12,486 nucleotides of DNA from CAZGLR01 sp964526635. Lineage in GTDB: Bacteria > Zixibacteria > MSB-5A5 > GN15 > JAAZOE01. The DNA lies in contig CAZGLR010000099.1 in assembly GCA_964526635.1 (NCBI GenBank), forward strand, positions 1 through 12,486, written 5' to 3'. Under the pieces are notes generated by a model. The model did not search any database and was not told the DNA's origin. It saw only the letters and a list, made by a program, of their open reading frames with translations. This document shows positions 1 to 7,359 of this stretch, in pieces. A program made the position numbers and the translations under genes. Every line of letters starts with the position of its first letter. Within the stretch, counting starts at the first letter, position 1.

Positions 1-358
1 TGGCGACAATCGGGGCAGCGCCGGTACCGGTGCCGCCGCCCATGCCGGCGGTCACGAAGACCATGTCGGCGCCGGCCAATGCGGCCGCGACTTCATCGGC
101 ATCTTCTTCAATTGCCTTTTTCCCGATATCGGGATTGGCGCCGGCCCCAAGGCCCTTGGTCAGTCGTTTACCAATCTGGATCTTGGTGGCGGCTTTGTTT
201 TGATCCAAAACCTGTGCGTCGGTGTTGGCGACAATAAATTCAACGCCGGTCAATCCCGAATCGATCATGCGACTGACCGCGTTTCCGCCGGCACCGCCGA
301 CACCAATGACCTTGATGTTGGCGCGGCTGCCATGTTCTTCAACAAATTCGAACGGCAT
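1..358 (-). CDS. ftsZ: Cell division protein FtsZ, N-terminal part (3' end cut by the window)
   Basis: Tubulin-like GTPase that polymerises into the cytoplasmic Z ring and recruits the divisome. Only the first 119 residues lie in the window. The protein starts MPFEFVEEHGSRANIKVIGV, followed by the nucleotide-binding loop GVGGAGGNAV at about residues 19-28, VANTDAQVL at 43-51 and the tubulin signature GGGTGTG at 107-113, close to its place in E. coli FtsZ. The ATG at 356-358 is preceded by AGGAGG with a 5-base spacer, so the start is secure. The gene lies 18 bases after the ftsA stop, the largest gap in the cluster. The T7 loop that completes the GTPase site and the C-terminal FtsA-binding peptide are outside the window, so their integrity cannot be judged. 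No stop or frameshift is seen in the visible part. Confidence 0.98.
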   Translation of the reverse strand, partial: MPFEFVEEHGSRANIKVIGVGGAGGNAVSRMIDSGLTGVEFIVANTDAQVLDQNKAATKIQIGKRLTKGLGAGANPDIGKKAIEEDADEVAAALAGADMVFVTAGMGGGTGTGAAPIVA

Positions 359-363
359 CGAAT

Positions 364-369
364 CCTCCT
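364..369 (-). promoter_or_regulatory. Consensus ribosome binding site of ftsZ
   Basis: AGGAGG on the minus strand, 5 bases before the ftsZ ATG, within the 18-base ftsA-ftsZ spacer. It is the only junction in the window with a full six-base anti-16S match lying outside coding sequence. That would fit FtsZ being made in excess over FtsA, as is known in model bacteria. The quantitative effect is inference. Confidence 0.85.
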
Positions 370-376
370 ATATGAT

Positions 377-1600
377 CTAAAAATGTGTGTTAAACCATTT
401 TTCAACTTTTTTGAAAAATCCCCGGGCCTTGCTTTTTTTGACGACCGCATCGCTGTGGCGGATGCCATACTGTAACAACCCAATGCCGGTCGCATGAATG
501 GGGGAATCAGCCTGATCGGTAAGCCCGGAGAATCCCGATGGTACCCCGATTTTGACCGGCATATCAAAAATCTGTTCGGCCAGTTCAGATATTCCCGGAA
601 GCAGCGCCCCGCCACCGGTCAAGACGACACCGGCGGCCAGGCTTTCGGGATAGTTTGATTTTTTGACTTCGCGGAAGGCCAGCGCCAGCATTTCTTCCAC
701 CCTCGGTCCAATAATCGAGGCCACCACATGACGCGAAATTTCACGTTCGGCTTTGGTGCCCACGCCGGGAACGAGGATCATCTCATCGGCATTGACCATC
801 GATGGTATCGCAGCACCGTACTTGAGCTTGATCTCTTCGGCCTGATCAACCGGGGTGCGCAGCCCGATGGCAATATCATTGGTGACGTTTTTGCCGCCCA
901 GCGGTACGGTTGAAGTATGACGGATCGAATTATCAAAATAGACCGCGATATCAGTGGTTCCGCCGCCAATATCAACGACCGCAACACCGAGTTCCTGCTC
1001 GTTTTCAGTTAAAAGGGCATAGCTGGAGGCAAGCGATTCAAGGACCAGCGCCTCAACCTCCAGTTCGCATTTGTTGATAGCCCGGTAGATGTTGCGTACA
1101 GCCGTTGATGCCACTGTGACAATATGCACCTCCGCCTCGAGCCGGACGCCGGACATACCGATCGGGACTTTGATGCCGCCCTGTTCGTCGATAACATATT
1201 CCTGCGGCAACACATGGATAATCTCACGATCAGCCGGAATCGCAACCGCCCGGGCGGCGTCAATAACCCGCTCGACATCGGTGTCGGTGATTTCATTGTC
1301 GCTGCGCGAGACCGCAATGACACCATGGGAATTAACCGAACGGACATGATCCCCGGAAAGCCCCGCGATGACACTTTCGACTTTGACGCCGGCCATAAGT
1401 TCGGCATCGGAGATCGCTTTGGATATCGCCCGTACAGTTTTTTCCAGATCGACCACGACACCCCGGCGGATGCCCTCGGAGGGGACCATACCCATCCCGA
1501 CCAGGCGGGGGATATCCTCGCCCTCGCCGATTTCGGCAATAATGGCGGCAATTTTAGTAGTGCCGATATCAAGTCCTACAAGTGTTCGATCGTGCGACAT
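377..1600 (-). CDS. ftsA: Cell division protein FtsA, actin-like FtsZ membrane anchor
   Basis: Actin/Hsp70-fold ATP-binding protein that tethers FtsZ polymers to the inner face of the membrane and recruits later divisome proteins. With the chosen start it is 407 residues, within the usual range (about 400-440). Phosphate-1 motif GLDIGTTKIAAI is at 9-20, the FtsA-specific 1C region follows at about 80-160, phosphate-2 VVDIGGGTTDIAVY is at 208-221, and the adenosine motif LTGGGALLPG is at 327-336. The C-terminus (GFFKKVEKWFNTHF) is a basic/aromatic amphipathic helix typical of the FtsA membrane-targeting sequence. Start choice: an ATG at 1612 overlaps the ftsQ stop (TGATG) but has no good Shine-Dalgarno. 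The ATG at 1600, giving MSHDRTLVGLDIG, has GGAG six bases upstream and is preferred, though 1612 remains possible. Stop is TAG. Confidence 0.97.
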   Translation of the reverse strand: MSHDRTLVGLDIGTTKIAAIIAEIGEGEDIPRLVGMGMVPSEGIRRGVVVDLEKTVRAISKAISDAELMAGVKVESVIAGLSGDHVRSVNSHGVIAVSRSDNEITDTDVERVIDAARAVAIPADREIIHVLPQEYVIDEQGGIKVPIGMSGVRLEAEVHIVTVASTAVRNIYRAINKCELEVEALVLESLASSYALLTENEQELGVAVVDIGGGTTDIAVYFDNSIRHTSTVPLGGKNVTNDIAIGLRTPVDQAEEIKLKYGAAIPSMVNADEMILVPGVGTKAEREISRHVVASIIGPRVEEMLALAFREVKKSNYPESLAAGVVLTGGGALLPGISELAEQIFDMPVKIGVPSGFSGLTDQADSPIHATGIGLLQYGIRHSDAVVKKSKARGFFKKVEKWFNTHF

Positions 1601-1606
1601 ACGCGT

Positions 1607-1610
1607 CTCC
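1607..1610 (-). promoter_or_regulatory. Ribosome binding site that decides the ftsA start
   Basis: GGAG on the minus strand, six bases before the ATG at 1600. It overlaps the alternative ATG at 1612, so ribosomes bound here would start at 1600. It lies immediately after the ftsQ stop codon. Confidence 0.55.
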
Positions 1611-1611
1611 A

Positions 1612-2325
1612 TCAGTTCCGTCGAATTACGACGTCATCGTAATGCAAATCATACACCGCGGCATCGGACCATTCGGGCAGCTTTGCTATTTCCGCCAGTT
1701 TGCGCAGCTGGCGCTCAAGGTCATCGCCGGTCACCATAAAAGTGCAGTTGCTGGTAATCAGGTAAATGTGAATGTAGACCGAATCGGAAAAGTCGATCTC
1801 GGCGATGTGAGCATACAGATCATTGTGTTCGTCCCGTAATTTCACGAGTTGTTTCAACATCGCGCCCAATCTGAAATCGTCCGGCTCTTCAAACAGGTCG
1901 GGCAGGGAAAATCCGTTAACAATCGGCATGGTGCCAATATTCCAGGCCGAATCCGGGGGCAACAGGCGACCGTGGGCATCCAGACCGAAAAGGCGGTTGT
2001 CTGACGAGATGACCAGCGCCACAGGGTCGAAGACATTGGTGCGGGCCGTTAGTGTCCCGGGAAGTTTATAGGAGATATCAATCCGGCGGATAGCGTTTAG
2101 CGAGGCTGCCGTATCGGCCAGTTTCGACACCGGCTGGCGAAACAGGCTGGTTCCGGTATCGGCGAAGCGGTTTAGCAATTCGGCGGCCAGTTCGCTGTAA
2201 GGCCCGGATACGGTACTGGTGCGCAACGCAAAAACCGGCGAGTAATACACCACCGCTGTGGCTGCAACCAGAACGATCGTGGCCAGCAGATACATCCAGT
2301 ATTTTCTCCTGATCCCCAGAAACAT
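1612..2325 (-). CDS. ftsQ: Cell division protein FtsQ (FtsQ/DivIB family)
   Basis: Single-pass inner-membrane divisome scaffold that in model bacteria binds FtsL/FtsB and helps activate septal synthesis by FtsW-FtsI. 237 residues, short but in family range. A basic N-terminus (GIRRKYW) precedes one membrane segment at about 11-29, giving an N-in topology. A POTRA-like region follows at about 32-105, ending in the usual pattern (AIRRIDISYKLPGTLTA, then DPVALV), and the FtsQ domain begins NRLFGLDAHGRLLP at 110-123. The end, YDLHYDDVVIRRN, matches the closing strand of the family. Sequence is weakly conserved, as normal for FtsQ, so position between murC and ftsA supports the call. The ATG shares its A with the murC TGA (TGATG). 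A second ATG at codon 11 would remove the cytoplasmic basic residues and is less likely. Confidence 0.9.
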   Translation of the reverse strand: MFLGIRRKYWMYLLATIVLVAATAVVYYSPVFALRTSTVSGPYSELAAELLNRFADTGTSLFRQPVSKLADTAASLNAIRRIDISYKLPGTLTARTNVFDPVALVISSDNRLFGLDAHGRLLPPDSAWNIGTMPIVNGFSLPDLFEEPDDFRLGAMLKQLVKLRDEHNDLYAHIAEIDFSDSVYIHIYLITSNCTFMVTGDDLERQLRKLAEIAKLPEWSDAAVYDLHYDDVVIRRN

Positions 2326-3764
2326 CAGCGATTCAGTTTCTCCAGCAAACGGTTACAGATGCGGAACACATCACCGGCGCCAAGGGTGATGATAATGTCA
2401 CCCTCGCCGGCGATTTCAGCTGCCTTTTCGATAGCGTTTTCTTTGAGGCCGATATATTCCACATTCTTATGCCCGATGCGCCTGGCGTAGTCGGCAATTA
2501 GTGCCGCAGTGATCCCGGGCAGAGGTTTTTCACGGGCCGGGTAAATATCGACGACGAAGGCGATATCGGCACGATGCAGCGCTTCGGCGAACTGGCGATA
2601 AAAATCACGCGTCCGGCTGAACAAATGCGGCTGGAAGACAGCGATCGTCCGCCCGCCAAGATGGGCCTGCTTCTGTATATCAAGGCATCCGCCCAGAGTT
2701 TCGCCGACTTCGGTCGGATGATGGGCATAATCATCGATGACAGTAATTCCGCGAGCCTCACCCATTATCTGGAAACGGCGTCCGACGCCACGGAAATCAC
2801 GCAGACTTTCTTCGATGACTTCAAAGGGCACTTCCATCTCCAGTGCCAGCGCCGAGGCGGCCAGAGCGTTGGCAATATTGTAGCGGCCGGGAATACGCAA
2901 GGTGATAGTACCGAGCCGGTCTCCCCGGAAAATCAAATCAAAGCGGGAACCATAACCGACATATTCGATGTTGGCGGCAAAGACATCAGCGTCATCGGAA
3001 AACCCGAACGTGACTACCGGGCGTTTGATGTTATCCCGGATACGCAATACGTTCAGATCCGACTGCGGGATTATCACCGAACCATAAAATGGCACCCGGC
3101 CGATATATTGATCGAAGGCATCGAGCACGTCTTCGAGATTTTTATAACAATCGAGATGATCCTCTTCGATATTGGTGATGACCGCAATCGAGGGAAACAT
3201 CTTCAGGAAGGAACGGTCGAACTCATCGGCCTCGGCAACCATGACATCACCTTTGCCAAGTTGCCCGCCGCTTTCCATCTCGATAGCCCGACCGCCAATG
3301 AGAACAGTCGGGTCCACCCCGGCGCCAATTAGAATTTTGCCGATCATGGCGGTGGTAGTGGTTTTGCCATGGGTTCCGGCGATGCCGATGGAGAATTTCA
3401 GACGCATCAACTCGCCCAGCATCTCGGCTCGCTTGATAATCGGAATCCCTCGTTCATTGGCGCCAATGACTTCCGGATTGGTATCACCGATAGCCGATGA
3501 AATGACGACAAGGTCGGCGCCCTCGATCTGCTCGGCAATATGACCGGAATAGACCGTGATACCGGTTCTCTGCAAATCCTCAGTCACTTCAGTCGGGGTG
3601 TTGTCGGAACCTTTAACATTGTAACCGAGGTTATGCAGAATTTTGGCCATGCCCGACATACCGGCGCCGCCGATCCCGACGAAATAGAGATTTTTGTACT
3701 TCGCAAATATCATAGTCGCTCGCGAAAAATCGGTGAGTGTTTTCTCAATAGTGTTCGTTGTCAA
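2325..3764 (-). CDS. murC: UDP-N-acetylmuramate--L-alanine ligase MurC
   Basis: Cytoplasmic ATP-dependent ligase that adds L-Ala to UDP-MurNAc, the first peptide step of peptidoglycan precursor synthesis. 479 residues from the chosen start. The N-terminal UDP-binding motif YFVGIGGAGMSGMA is at 27-40, the Mur-ligase P-loop GIAGTHGKTTTTAM at 127-140, the metal/substrate motif EADEFDRSF at 178-186, and DDYAHHPTE at 344-352 with FQPHLFSRTRDF at 377-388 and DIYPAREKP at 406-414 in the C-terminal domain. These MurC-specific motifs separate it from MurD, MurE and MurF. Start choice: no strong ATG start is available. A TTG at 3764 lies six bases after AAAGGAG and within the murG 3' end. The alternative ATG at 3713 (MIFAKYKNLYFVGIGG) fits many family N-termini but lacks a ribosome site. 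Stop is TGA, shared with the ftsQ ATG. Confidence 0.96.
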   Translation of the reverse strand: MTTNTIEKTLTDFSRATMIFAKYKNLYFVGIGGAGMSGMAKILHNLGYNVKGSDNTPTEVTEDLQRTGITVYSGHIAEQIEGADLVVISSAIGDTNPEVIGANERGIPIIKRAEMLGELMRLKFSIGIAGTHGKTTTTAMIGKILIGAGVDPTVLIGGRAIEMESGGQLGKGDVMVAEADEFDRSFLKMFPSIAVITNIEEDHLDCYKNLEDVLDAFDQYIGRVPFYGSVIIPQSDLNVLRIRDNIKRPVVTFGFSDDADVFAANIEYVGYGSRFDLIFRGDRLGTITLRIPGRYNIANALAASALALEMEVPFEVIEESLRDFRGVGRRFQIMGEARGITVIDDYAHHPTEVGETLGGCLDIQKQAHLGGRTIAVFQPHLFSRTRDFYRQFAEALHRADIAFVVDIYPAREKPLPGITAALIADYARRIGHKNVEYIGLKENAIEKAAEIAGEGDIIITLGAGDVFRICNRLLEKLNR

Positions 3765-4860
3765 GGACAACTCCTTTGTGTCCGGCAAGATGAATAATCT
3801 CCCTGGCGATTTCCTCGGCGGCGTCAGGCCGTCCGAGGCGTATCGCTGCCTGCTTCATCAACAGCAACCGGTCTGAGGTGACAATCTCCGCAGCCCGTTG
3901 CAGAACGTCGATCGTCTCGAGGTCGGCATCGGCGATCATCTCGGCCGCTCCGGCATCGACGACTTCGCGTGCGTTGTGCGTCTGATGATCGGCGGCGGCA
4001 AACGGAAACGGCACGAATATCGCCGGGATGCCGCAGGCCATCAGTTCGGCAATCGTCAACGCACCGGCTCGCGCAATTGCCAGATCGGCGGCGGCGTAGA
4101 CCAGTTCCATGTTATTTGAAAACGGGAAAAGGGAGACGGCAATATCCTTATTGTCGAGCCTCCCGGCAACGTCCTTGTAATCCCTTTTCCCGCATTGCCA
4201 TAAAAGTTGTATGCGATCATCGAGATGATCAATGCTTTGCAAAATCGCTTCATTGATGCGCCGGGCTCCCTGCGACCCGCCCAGAATCAGGATTGTCTTT
4301 CGATTCGGGTCGAGATTGAAGTGCGCAATGGCCGCATCGCGATTACCCTCGGTCAATTCCCGTCGGATGGGATTGCCGATAGATTTTATACTGGTCCCCG
4401 CCGGCAAATACGACTCGGATCGGCGATAGGCGATGAAAACGATATCGACATGTCTCGCCATCTTGCGCGTCACCAGCCCGGGGAAACTATTTTGTTCCTG
4501 TATCGCCCGCGGGATGTTTTTCAGGGCGGCGGCAATCAGGGCCGGGGCGGCAACATAACCACCGGTACCCACAACAATATCCGGTTTGAAGCGGCGGCAA
4601 ATAGCCAGAGCCTGGATGACCGAAATGATCAACCGGAAAGGAAACGCCAGCAGAGCCGGCGATATAGATCGCGGCAGACCGCGCATGCTGACCGTACGCA
4701 AGGGGTATCCGAGATCGTCCTTCATGCGATATTCCAGCCCATAGCGTGTGCCGACAAATTCGATGACCGCATCAGCCATCAGCCGCTGCACCTGTCGCGC
4801 GATAGCGATGGCCGGAAACAGATGGCCTCCAGTGCCGCCGCCGGCAAAGAGAACTCTCAT
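3745..4860 (-). CDS. murG: Lipid II synthase MurG (UDP-GlcNAc transferase to lipid I)
   Basis: Peripheral inner-membrane GT-B glycosyltransferase (family GT28) that transfers GlcNAc from UDP-GlcNAc to lipid I, making lipid II for FtsW-FtsI. 371 residues, slightly above E. coli MurG. The N-terminal glycine-rich loop FAGGGTGGHLFPA is at 5-17, a second, GTGGYVAAP, at 98-106, then IQEQNSFPGLVTR at 120-132, the linker-side loop ILGGSQGARRIN at 192-203, and the donor-binding region with RAGALTIAELMACGIPAIF at 264-282, followed by VPFPF and DHQTHNA (291-297). The ATG at 4860 forms an ATGA overlap with the ftsW stop and has GGGGAGGG upstream. The open frame extends further upstream but only as out-of-frame ftsW sequence. 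The 3' end overlaps murC by about 20 bases if the TTG start of murC is right. Confidence 0.97.
   Translation of the reverse strand: MRVLFAGGGTGGHLFPAIAIARQVQRLMADAVIEFVGTRYGLEYRMKDDLGYPLRTVSMRGLPRSISPALLAFPFRLIISVIQALAICRRFKPDIVVGTGGYVAAPALIAAALKNIPRAIQEQNSFPGLVTRKMARHVDIVFIAYRRSESYLPAGTSIKSIGNPIRRELTEGNRDAAIAHFNLDPNRKTILILGGSQGARRINEAILQSIDHLDDRIQLLWQCGKRDYKDVAGRLDNKDIAVSLFPFSNNMELVYAAADLAIARAGALTIAELMACGIPAIFVPFPFAAADHQTHNAREVVDAGAAEMIADADLETIDVLQRAAEIVTSDRLLLMKQAAIRLGRPDAAEEIAREIIHLAGHKGVVLDNEHY
3771..3777 (-). promoter_or_regulatory. Ribosome binding site supporting a TTG start for murC
   Basis: AAAGGAG on the minus strand, inside the last codons of murG, six bases before TTG at 3764. 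The match and spacing are close to ideal, whereas the in-frame ATG at 3713 has no purine-rich sequence in front of it. Confidence 0.6.
4123..4192 (-). repeat. Inverted repeat with 12-base perfect arms inside murG
   Basis: CGGGAAAAGGGA at 4123-4134 is exactly complementary to TCCCTTTTCCCG at 4181-4192, with 46 bases between. In the murG mRNA the arms fall on codons about 223-227 and 243-246. The arms could pair as a long-looped stem. There is no U-tract, so it is not an intrinsic terminator. Confidence 0.5.
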
Positions 4861-5981
4861 CGCGCCCTCCCCGCCCGGCTTCTGCACCGCGACAAATTCA
4901 GCAATACCCCGACCGCGCCGGCCGAGACTGCCAGCGATGAACCGCCGTAGCTGAGAAACGGCAACGCGATGCCGGTGGTCGGGATTAAGCCCAGCACGAC
5001 CGCAATGTTGATCATCATGTTCACGGCCAGACACATAGTCAGCCCGATACCCAGCAGGAAGTTGAAGCGGTCATCCTGGGCAATAGCGATCTTCATCCCC
5101 CGCCAGATAAGTCCGAACAAAAGCGCCAGTGTCAGCAGCAAACCCAGCAGTCCGAGTTCTTCACCGATCGAGGCAAAAATAAAATCAGTGTGCGGTTCGG
5201 GCAGGAAGAACTGCTTGAAGATGCCGTTGCCGAGCCCCTGGCCGAAGATACCGCCGTTGGCCAGAGATAGAATCGACTGCCGCACCTGATGCGAGGCCAG
5301 CATCGGATCGGCCAGCGAATCGATGAATGTATCGACGCGAGCCTTCTTGTAGCCAACGACAAACACCAGAACAAACAAGGCCGCCAGGGATCCACCGATC
5401 GAGACCAGTAAATGCGACAGACGGGCGCCGGCCAGAAACAGCAGGGTGACCACTGTTACGCCCAGCACCAACACCGAGCCAAGATCGGGTTCGATGAGAA
5501 TCAGAAGGATACCGAGACCGATCATCGGGCCATATGGCCAGATATACCAGCGGGCATTTTCGAGATTCCGTCCCCGCTGCGACAGCGAATGGGCCAGGTA
5601 GAAGATGACTGCGTATTTAAACAATTCCGACGGTTGCAGGGTCATGACGCCCAGCGACATCCAGCGATGAGTGCCGCGCACCATCGGCATAAACAGGACT
5701 ATGACCAGCAAAAACAGGCAACCCAATAGTGCTGGAACAATCAGGGGCCGGATGCGGTCCAACGGAATATGCGCTGCCACCAGCATGACCAGATAAGCGA
5801 TAATCAGCCAGAAAATCTGCCGCTTCAAAAAGAAGGCATGGCTGGAGTAGCGATCGCTCCCGTCGGCAATGGCACTCGATGATGAGTAGACCATGATGCT
5901 GCCGAGCAAAATCAGCGTCGACACGATCACAAACAGCAGAAAATCAAATGTCTGCTCTTTACGCCCCAATGACAGCTCCAT
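4857..5981 (-). CDS. ftsW: SEDS-family septal peptidoglycan polymerase FtsW
   Basis: Multi-pass inner-membrane glycosyltransferase that polymerises lipid II at the septum together with its class B PBP partner, here presumably the FtsI-type protein at the right edge. 374 residues with about ten hydrophobic segments from residue 13 to 365. SEDS motifs: RGTHRWMSLG at 102-111, QPSELFK at 116-122, IEPDLGS at 163-169, GQGLGNG at 247-253, and PEPHTDFIFASIGEELG at 261-277, whose Asp266 aligns with the catalytic Asp known in RodA/FtsW. The final segment has LPFLSYGGSSL at 340-350. A short basic tail (SRCRSRAGRAR) ends the protein. The ATG at 5981 overlaps murD by 23 bases and has a weak ribosome site. 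A TTG at 5969, six bases after GGAG, is an alternative start that would remove four residues. FtsW is preferred to RodA because of its dcw location. Confidence 0.96.
   Translation of the reverse strand: MELSLGRKEQTFDFLLFVIVSTLILLGSIMVYSSSSAIADGSDRYSSHAFFLKRQIFWLIIAYLVMLVAAHIPLDRIRPLIVPALLGCLFLLVIVLFMPMVRGTHRWMSLGVMTLQPSELFKYAVIFYLAHSLSQRGRNLENARWYIWPYGPMIGLGILLILIEPDLGSVLVLGVTVVTLLFLAGARLSHLLVSIGGSLAALFVLVFVVGYKKARVDTFIDSLADPMLASHQVRQSILSLANGGIFGQGLGNGIFKQFFLPEPHTDFIFASIGEELGLLGLLLTLALLFGLIWRGMKIAIAQDDRFNFLLGIGLTMCLAVNMMINIAVVLGLIPTTGIALPFLSYGGSSLAVSAGAVGVLLNLSRCRSRAGRAR
4865..4872 (-). promoter_or_regulatory. Ribosome binding site of murG within the 3' end of ftsW
   Basis: GGGGAGGG on the minus strand, with the GGAGG core five bases before the murG ATG. 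It is embedded in the arginine/glycine-rich last codons of ftsW, and so may shape the FtsW tail sequence as well as set murG initiation. Confidence 0.7.
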
Positions 5982-7359
5982 TTCCGTTTTTCAGCTTTCG
6001 GGCCGCCTCTTTGAAATCGCGGCCGCGTTCTTCGAAATTCCGATACATATCGAAGCTGGCGCACCCGGGCGATAGAAGCACCGTATCACCCGGATGGGCC
6101 AGTTCAAACGCCTTCTGGACAGCTTCATGCATCGAGGCGGCCATTACAACCGGGATATGCCGACCGAGTTGTTCGAAAATCTTGTCTTTGGCCTCGCCCA
6201 GAAGTATCAGATGCGCGACTTTCTCTTTGGCCGCCGGCAAAAGGCGTGTGAAGTCACCGTCTTTATCCCGCCCGCCTGCGATCAGGTTGACGCGTCCGGT
6301 CATCGATTTAAGGGCAACAATGACGGCATCGACATTGGTACCTTTGGAATCATTGATAAAGCGGACACCGCCGATAGTGGTGACTTCTTCGAGTCGGTGT
6401 TCCACGCCGGCAAAACGCTGCAACACAGCCGCGATGACATCGACCGGGATGCCGGCTGACAACGCCGCCGCGGCGGCGGCGGCGGCATTGGACCGATTAT
6501 GCTCGCCGGGCAGCGCGATGTGATTGATATCGATGATATCGAATAAATTATCCGCCAGCCGGCCGATAAGCTGTTCTCCCCTCTGGTGAACACCTTCCGA
6601 CTGACCGGCGAGAGCCGTATTCCCCTGCGTCGAGAATGACAACACACGCGCGTTATAAGGATAATCGCGGCGTGCGATTTCGGGATCGTCGCCATTGATG
6701 ATGGCATACTGGTCACGCGACTGATTTTCGAAAATCCTGAATTTGGCGTTGCAGTAACTGGCAAATGACTCATAGCGATCGAGATGATCCGGCGTCAGAT
6801 TAAGCAGGATGGCGGCATAAGGCGCGAATTGTTCGATCCGTTCGAGCTGGAATGATGATACTTCCACAATGGCCAGACCCTCCTCAGGAATCGAGCGAGC
6901 GATGGATGAAAAGGGTGTCCCGATATTGCCGCCAACCGCACTTGGTTGCGCCGAGGCCGCGCAGATTTCGCCCAAAAGCGAAGTTGTCGTGGTTTTGCCG
7001 TTGGAACCGGTCACAGCCAGGACGCGACCGCGACACACCCAGTAAGCCAGTTCGATTTCTGAAAAGACCGGTAAGCCGGCTTTGGCCGCCTTCTGGAGAA
7101 TATCCAGCGATCCGGGCACACCGGGCGAGACAATCAGGTAATCCGATTCCAAAAGCCGGTCAGTATGCCCCCCGCACTCGAAGTCGATTTTCAGTTTCTG
7201 GAGACTGGCAATGACATCTTCCAGTTTATTCTGCGGCAGGACATCGGAAACAAATGGTTTCCCGTTGAGGGACTGAACCAACTCGGCGGCGGCGATGCCG
7301 GATCGGGCCATGCCGATTATGCCGACGCGCCGTCCATGAATGCGATCAACTCTATTCAT
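5959..7359 (-). CDS. murD: UDP-N-acetylmuramoyl-L-alanine--D-glutamate ligase MurD
   Basis: Cytoplasmic ATP-dependent ligase adding D-Glu to UDP-MurNAc-L-Ala. 466 residues. The N-terminal Rossmann-like UDP-binding domain begins VGIIGMARSGIAAAE at 12-26, with SPGVPG at 78-83. P-loop VTGSNGKTTTTSLLG is at 116-130, EVSSFQLE at 166-173, NLTPDHLDRY at 187-196, GEHNRSNAAAA at 285-295, and C-terminal domain motifs NDSKGTN at 336-342, AGGRDKDGDF at 361-370 and LSPGCASFDMY at 429-439, the last two typical of MurD. The open frame extends 28 codons further upstream into mraY, but the ATG at 7359 forms an ATGA overlap with the mraY stop, and the resulting MNRVDRIHGRRVGIIG N-terminus fits the family. The ribosome site (GAAG) is weak, so coupling to mraY translation is likely. 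An eight-alanine run at 292-299 comes from GC-rich triplets. Confidence 0.97.
   Translation of the reverse strand: MNRVDRIHGRRVGIIGMARSGIAAAELVQSLNGKPFVSDVLPQNKLEDVIASLQKLKIDFECGGHTDRLLESDYLIVSPGVPGSLDILQKAAKAGLPVFSEIELAYWVCRGRVLAVTGSNGKTTTTSLLGEICAASAQPSAVGGNIGTPFSSIARSIPEEGLAIVEVSSFQLERIEQFAPYAAILLNLTPDHLDRYESFASYCNAKFRIFENQSRDQYAIINGDDPEIARRDYPYNARVLSFSTQGNTALAGQSEGVHQRGEQLIGRLADNLFDIIDINHIALPGEHNRSNAAAAAAAALSAGIPVDVIAAVLQRFAGVEHRLEEVTTIGGVRFINDSKGTNVDAVIVALKSMTGRVNLIAGGRDKDGDFTRLLPAAKEKVAHLILLGEAKDKIFEQLGRHIPVVMAASMHEAVQKAFELAHPGDTVLLSPGCASFDMYRNFEERGRDFKEAARKLKNGNGAVIGA
6463..6486 (-). repeat. GCC/GCG triplet run encoding eight alanines in murD
   Basis: On the minus strand this is five GCC codons followed by three GCG codons, encoding Ala292-Ala299. 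It contains the perfect palindrome GCCGCCGCGGCGGC at 6464-6477. Alanine-rich sequence after the HN motif is common in Mur ligases, so the protein feature is ordinary. The codon uniformity is the unusual part. Confidence 0.7.

Noticed and set aside
2574..3332. Plus-strand open frame of 252 codons
   Set aside because: Lies entirely antisense to murC, whose motifs are intact. The translation has no recognisable domain and no good ribosome site was noted. A shadow of GC-biased codons.
4207..4950. Plus-strand open frame of 247 codons opposite murG and the end of ftsW
   Set aside because: The translation is low-complexity and unlike known families, and the minus-strand genes here are certain.
4861..5034. 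58-codon N-terminal extension of murG
   Set aside because: It is out-of-frame ftsW sequence. The MurG fold starts at MRVLFAGGGTGGH, with a ribosome site and ATGA overlap at 4860.
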